This document shows positions 60,711 through 64,000 of a stretch of 64,000 nt of DNA, piece after piece. Source of the stretch: Halopseudomonas sabulinigri (GTDB lineage Bacteria > Pseudomonadota > Gammaproteobacteria > Pseudomonadales > Pseudomonadaceae); NCBI GenBank assembly GCA_011053055.1, contig DRHT01000031.1, positions 124,001 to 188,000 on the forward strand, read 5' to 3'. A program made the translations under genes and the position numbers. Numbering within the stretch: the stretch's first letter is position 1; every line of letters begins with the position of its first letter. Under the pieces are notes generated by a model. It searched no databases. It was given only the letters and a program-made list of their open reading frames with translations, and was not told where the DNA came from.

Positions 60711-61163
60711 TCAGGCCTGGCCGATGTCTTTGATGGCCGCGCGAATGCGCGTGTAGGTGCCGCAGCGGCAAATATTGCCTGCCATGCCGGCATCAATCTC
60801 AGCATCACTAGGAGAGGGTTTGTATTGCAGCAGCGCAGTGGCAGACATGATCTGCCCCGACTGACAGTAACCGCACTGCACCACCTCATGCTCAAGCCAG
60901 GCTTGCTGCACTTTGGCACCCACAGCGTTTTCAGCGATGGCTTCTATGGTGACAATCGCCTTGCCCGCAACGGCGCTAACCGGGAGCACGCAGGAACGAA
61001 CGGCTTCGCCGTCAAGGTGCACGGTGCACGCACCACACTGTGCGATGCCACAACCAAATTTAGTTCCTGTTAGCCCCAGCACATCACGCAAAACCCAAAG
61101 CAAAGGCATATCGTCAGGAACATCAAGTTGGTGTTGTTCACCATTAATGGACAGCAGGTTCAT
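60711..61163 (-). CDS. 2Fe-2S small subunit (IorA/CoxS type) of the molybdenum hydroxylase
   Basis: The 150-residue ferredoxin-like subunit has two clusters: plant-type [21 protein letters not shown] near residues 38-60, and the C-terminal [10 protein letters not shown] ... [12 protein letters not shown]. It has no signal of its own and presumably rides through Tat with the large subunit. GAGG precedes the ATG. It heads a seven-gene run: 2Fe-2S, Mo, cytochrome c, XdhC, ABM, MocA, deoxyribosyltransferase. Confidence 0.95.
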   Translation of the reverse strand: MNLLSINGEQHQLDVPDDMPLLWVLRDVLGLTGTKFGCGIAQCGACTVHLDGEAVRSCVLPVSAVAGKAIVTIEAIAENAVGAKVQQAWLEHEVVQCGYCQSGQIMSATALLQYKPSPSDAEIDAGMAGNICRCGTYTRIRAAIKDIGQA

Positions 61164-61481
61164 AGAGACCTCATCACGGCACGGAATTAGTTATATTTTT
61201 ATACACTTTAGCAGTTGGCTCGGCATCGAGGCGCAAGCACAAAAAACCAAGCTGATCGACAACGCCTCACCAACGAGCCATTGGATAGACGCGAAACAGC
61301 GACAGCTATTCGAATAAAGGCTAAGGATAGAAGGCAGGGTAGCGCTAACGGTGAGCAGGGCGATAGAACATTACCCCGAAAGATTTGCGAAAAAAGCCAG
61401 AGCCCACGCTAGCCCTGAGCCGAATACGGCGTATCACAAAGAGAGAGAAGCCGAGCCTGGCAGCCCGGCTTCCCGGACGTT
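61164..61481. promoter_or_regulatory. 318-bp region with the molybdenum-operon promoter
   Basis: No gene is supported. An AT-rich block at 61188-61210 carries minus-strand TATAAA (61198-61203) and TATAAC (61190-61195) boxes about 30-40 bp ahead of the 2Fe-2S gene, the likely promoter; no good -35 is seen. The other end holds the hairpin after the metallophosphoesterase gene. The middle shows nothing I can name. Confidence 0.4.
61448..61471 (-). terminator. Hairpin after the metallophosphoesterase gene
   Basis: AAGCCG and CGGCTT close a stem with further G/C pairs inside, 11 bp after the stop codon. On the minus strand it is followed by a pyrimidine-rich CTCTCTCTTT rather than a pure T-run, so it is a moderate terminator candidate. 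Confidence 0.5.
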
Positions 61482-63395
61482 TTAACGTGCGATCAACGCG
61501 TAAGCACCATCTTGGTCCAACCGTGCCCACACATGTTCACCACCCACACTGACCATGCCCGCGGAGGTGGCGCAACTTTCCGGCACATCTGCTGGCACAT
61601 CGTTCAGATAGCTGCTGTCGTAACTGGCAGCGCTGAGACACTCTTCTGTCACCACCGCTTCCCAGCCTTCAGCATCCTCGTTCCAACGTCCCAAGGTCAG
61701 GCTGGTGGCATCAGCGCTGGCCGGTAGATTGAACTGCAGCACGAAGTCGTCACCGCGCTCATCGTCATCCAACACCCAGTTACTGTTGACCCGACCGGCA
61801 GGCAAAACGACCGGCTGTTTCCCTCTTTCACTACCATCCCCGAAACTACCAGCGAAACCGACATCCGTCTGGATGTTTTTCATAACGCCTCTGGCGCCAT
61901 TGTAGGTCCCGTCTTGCCCTTGAATACCACTGATGATCAATACATCCGACTCGGCGCCTTCACGTTTCGCGACCCAACTTAACGACACCTGTTTTTTCAA
62001 ATCAATGGTGGTCTCGCGGATCTCAACTTCCTCGTCCGCAGTCCCTTCGTTGATCAACCGCACGCGCTGGCTGTTATTCAGGTTTGGGGAGTAGCTTGCG
62101 TGCGGAATGTGCAGATAACGGAAGTAGCGCGCAGCCAGTTCCGCATTACTTTTTGCTGTTGATACACCAGGCTCGAAATTGGTCGTCCTGGTGCGGGTTT
62201 CATACCGGTTGAAGATGCTGTTCTCGCCGTCCAGAATGCGCGCGGAAAAGCCGTTCTCCGATACACAAGCGCTGGTGCGGTAGCTCTTGTCGTGCGTCAT
62301 GTTGAGCTGGTTACTCGCCGGAATACTCGACGGATAGACGATTTTGTCGCAGCGTTCAGCGGTCCGCGTAAAGCGGTCGATCAGCTTCCATTGCGGGTCT
62401 GCCAGTTCGCGCTGGCCGTCTTCGTTGCTGGTAACAGTATGACTCTCGTAGTAGGAGCGGTAATCGACCAGGTCACCATTGAACGTAAGGATCGAAGCGT
62501 TCACATCCAATGAACCGCTGCTGCCGTCGTTTACCTTCACCATGACCATATCCTGGATAAGTTCGCTCTCGCCGAAGCGCGAGTCGTATCCTTTGTAGGA
62601 GGCATTGCCGCTTACCAGTTCGGTGTAATGGCCGCCGTAGTAGCCCGCCACCAGACTGCGCAGATATTGGTGTTCATGCCCTGCTACGTAAATCACGTCG
62701 TTGTCGGCGAACAATTGCCGATAATCGTTGTGTACCAAAATGAACTGCTGATCACCTTCGGAGGTATCGTAAGCTTCGACCACACGCTCGCGAATATTGC
62801 CGTAGCGCGAACCCACCATGGTGTTGTGCGTAGACACAATGATGTGATCCACCTGTTCACGGTAGGTTTCGATCATTTCGCGGGTGAAGTCGTAGGTGAA
62901 CGGCAGCTGGCCGTAAGACAACGTAATAATCAGCACGTTGTCGCGCACCACCGCGTAGTTCTTGTCGCGCTGTCCAGCCATTTGAATTGCATCAGCGGGA
63001 ATCAGGTCGCTAACGTTGTCGTACCAATCCTGGTCAGTACCTTTGATATCGTGATTGCCTTGCAGTGGCAACATCACAAAATCATCGCGATAGTCATCCA
63101 CCACACTGAGCCATTGGGCATATTCCGCTGGCGTTGCTTCCTCGGAAAGGTCGCCAACAACCAGTAGAAGATCTACCTTCTGCTCGCGATAAAACTCCAT
63201 CAACGCACGCATCGGAATGATGGAAGAGTTCTGACCACCACCCTGGGTATCGGGAATGACACCGACTCTCAGCGTCTGCGACACCGGTGTTTCCGGCGTG
63301 CTGACGTCGTCATTATCACTGCTACTACTGGAAGACAGACAACCGGTCAGCAAGCTACCGGCAATAAGAGACACAATCCCCGTACGAATAAACAT
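61482..63395 (-). CDS. Metallophosphoesterase lipoprotein
   Basis: The 637-residue protein has a lipoprotein signal (lipobox LLTGC, C19) followed by a Ser/Asp-rich linker. Residues ~42-275 form a calcineurin-like phosphoesterase: VGVIPDTQ, LLVVGDLSEE, LQGNHDIKG, STHNTM and VAGHEHQY, giving the two-metal site. The C-terminal ~360 residues are beta-rich and Thr/Asn-rich with cysteines (C348, C378, late pair), probably a substrate or surface domain. AAGGAA precedes the ATG. Function is likely extracytoplasmic phosphate release; substrate unknown. Confidence 0.87.
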   Translation of the reverse strand: MFIRTGIVSLIAGSLLTGCLSSSSSSDNDDVSTPETPVSQTLRVGVIPDTQGGGQNSSIIPMRALMEFYREQKVDLLLVVGDLSEEATPAEYAQWLSVVDDYRDDFVMLPLQGNHDIKGTDQDWYDNVSDLIPADAIQMAGQRDKNYAVVRDNVLIITLSYGQLPFTYDFTREMIETYREQVDHIIVSTHNTMVGSRYGNIRERVVEAYDTSEGDQQFILVHNDYRQLFADNDVIYVAGHEHQYLRSLVAGYYGGHYTELVSGNASYKGYDSRFGESELIQDMVMVKVNDGSSGSLDVNASILTFNGDLVDYRSYYESHTVTSNEDGQRELADPQWKLIDRFTRTAERCDKIVYPSSIPASNQLNMTHDKSYRTSACVSENGFSARILDGENSIFNRYETRTRTTNFEPGVSTAKSNAELAARYFRYLHIPHASYSPNLNNSQRVRLINEGTADEEVEIRETTIDLKKQVSLSWVAKREGAESDVLIISGIQGQDGTYNGARGVMKNIQTDVGFAGSFGDGSERGKQPVVLPAGRVNSNWVLDDDERGDDFVLQFNLPASADATSLTLGRWNEDAEGWEAVVTEECLSAASYDSSYLNDVPADVPESCATSAGMVSVGGEHVWARLDQDGAYALIAR

Positions 63396-63530
63396 CTTAA
63401 TTCCTTTTCAGACTTGGTTTATCAAGCCTGAAAAGCTACAGCGCGCACGTGAAGGCAGCGAGACAGAGCGGTTACATTAAAAAAACAGCCCGCTCATAGC
63501 TCTCCATTGCATCTCCACGCACACAGAGGA

Positions 63531-64000
63531 TCACTCGCCTGGATACACCGTTTTCCAGTCTGCCTTCATATCGACCAGCGTCCAGTTGCGCTGTTTTGCC
63601 TCTCCAATGCCTTTATCCAGCTGACCAATATGCGACTCGCGATCATAAGCCCACTCCCGGTCAGCATCGGTGTGATGCACGATCATCCCAAAGCGCGGCA
63701 AGGTATCTTCTGTACCCCGAGCGATGGTGGTGTATTGCAGCATCTGCAGATCGCCGTCGGAATTACCCGCAGCGAAGATCGGACGACGACCGATATGGCG
63801 GTAGATACCTACCGGCTTGCCGACTTTGTCATCGTTCAACAGCAGGTCACCGGTTTTAACTATGGTCGGAATGCCATCGCGCATTTCGAACTTGGCATCC
63901 AGCGTCGAGCCAATGACCTGCTCTGGCGGGATTCCGTAGGCTTCTTCAGCAAACACGCGCATAAAATCAATCCCACCACCCGATACGATGAAGGTTTTGA
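63531..64000 (-). CDS. HAD-family phosphatase, 5' truncated by window edge
   Basis: The frame stays open to the window end: codons before the first Met read KTFIVSGGGIDF, containing the motif II Ser of HAD phosphatases. Further on, DKVGKPVGIYRHIG gives the motif III Lys and FAAGNSDGDLQML motif IV. It resembles phosphoserine-phosphatase-like exported HADs; the N-terminus with motif I (DxDxT) is missing. It lies 135 bp upstream of the metallophosphoesterase on the same strand, and nothing else is seen in that gap. Confidence 0.85.
   Translation of the reverse strand, partial: KTFIVSGGGIDFMRVFAEEAYGIPPEQVIGSTLDAKFEMRDGIPTIVKTGDLLLNDDKVGKPVGIYRHIGRRPIFAAGNSDGDLQMLQYTTIARGTEDTLPRFGMIVHHTDADREWAYDRESHIGQLDKGIGEAKQRNWTLVDMKADWKTVYPGE

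Noticed and set aside
60698-60919. N-terminal extension of the molybdopterin subunit
   Set aside because: Runs through the 2Fe-2S subunit gene; the Tat signal begins at the inner ATG with GAGGAG upstream.

Overview
The window reads as a core-chromosome segment of a gammaproteobacterium of the Pseudomonas group (Pseudomonas sensu lato, possibly a Halopseudomonas-like lineage; the genus is inferred). The reasons are protein content and gene order: metK, ArsR/methyltransferase regulator, tkt, epd, pgk and fba; rpe-gph-trpE; murU-amgK opposite lptD-surA-pdxA-rsmA-apaG-apaH-glpE; prkA-yeaH-ycgB; cca, folK/folB, plsY, tsaD; and rpsU-dnaG-rpoD. These blocks match the order I remember from P. aeruginosa. 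About sixty protein genes, one tRNA, one riboswitch and many RNA hairpins are supported. No insertion sequence, prophage or CRISPR array was seen.

Layout. 1-2.7 kb: the cut end of an AraC regulator, a secreted PQQ-type sugar dehydrogenase and two small unknown genes. 2.7-8.3 kb (minus strand): tkt, epd, pgk and fba, a central-carbon block. 8.5-13.8 kb: the S-adenosylmethionine cycle (ArsR/methyltransferase regulator, metK, ahcY behind a well-formed SAH riboswitch, metF), interrupted only by a cytochrome c' gene on the other strand. 13.9-17.2 kb: two tandem solute-binding-protein paralogues and an RhlE-type helicase. 17.3-18.5 kb: yceI and a cytochrome b561. 18.6-24.1 kb (minus strand): rpe-gph, then trpE-trpG-trpD-trpC behind a short Trp-containing leader peptide. 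24.2-27.7 kb: a DUF3530 protein, djlA, and the murU-amgK peptidoglycan-recycling pair. 27.9-35.2 kb: the lptD to glpE chain with many start/stop overlaps. 35.5-40.4 kb: the stress-kinase trio prkA-yeaH-ycgB with notable RNA structures. 40.5-48.8 kb: cca, folK, folB, plsY, tsaD and the rpsU-dnaG-rpoD macromolecular synthesis cluster. 48.9-52.1 kb: a four-PAS GGDEF/EAL protein and tRNA-Ile2(CAU).

52.2-64 kb is the most accessory-looking part. It holds MOSC and DoxX proteins, a PhyH-type dioxygenase and a seven-gene minus-strand operon. That operon encodes a Tat-exported molybdenum hydroxylase (2Fe-2S subunit, molybdopterin subunit, triheme cytochrome c), its maturation factors (XdhC, MocA), a small ABM-domain protein and a nucleoside 2-deoxyribosyltransferase-like enzyme. 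A metallophosphoesterase lipoprotein and a HAD phosphatase cut by the window edge follow.

The observations most worth a second look are: layered control of the SAM/SAH cycle (a perfect 12-bp-arm palindrome plus a riboswitch); the trpE leader peptide and the direct trpE-trpG junction; the 15-bp perfect hairpin over the prkA stop codon together with a hairpin holding the yeaH ribosome-binding site; and the unusual gene set of the molybdenum hydroxylase operon. All family assignments come from reading the translated sequences; no database search was run.
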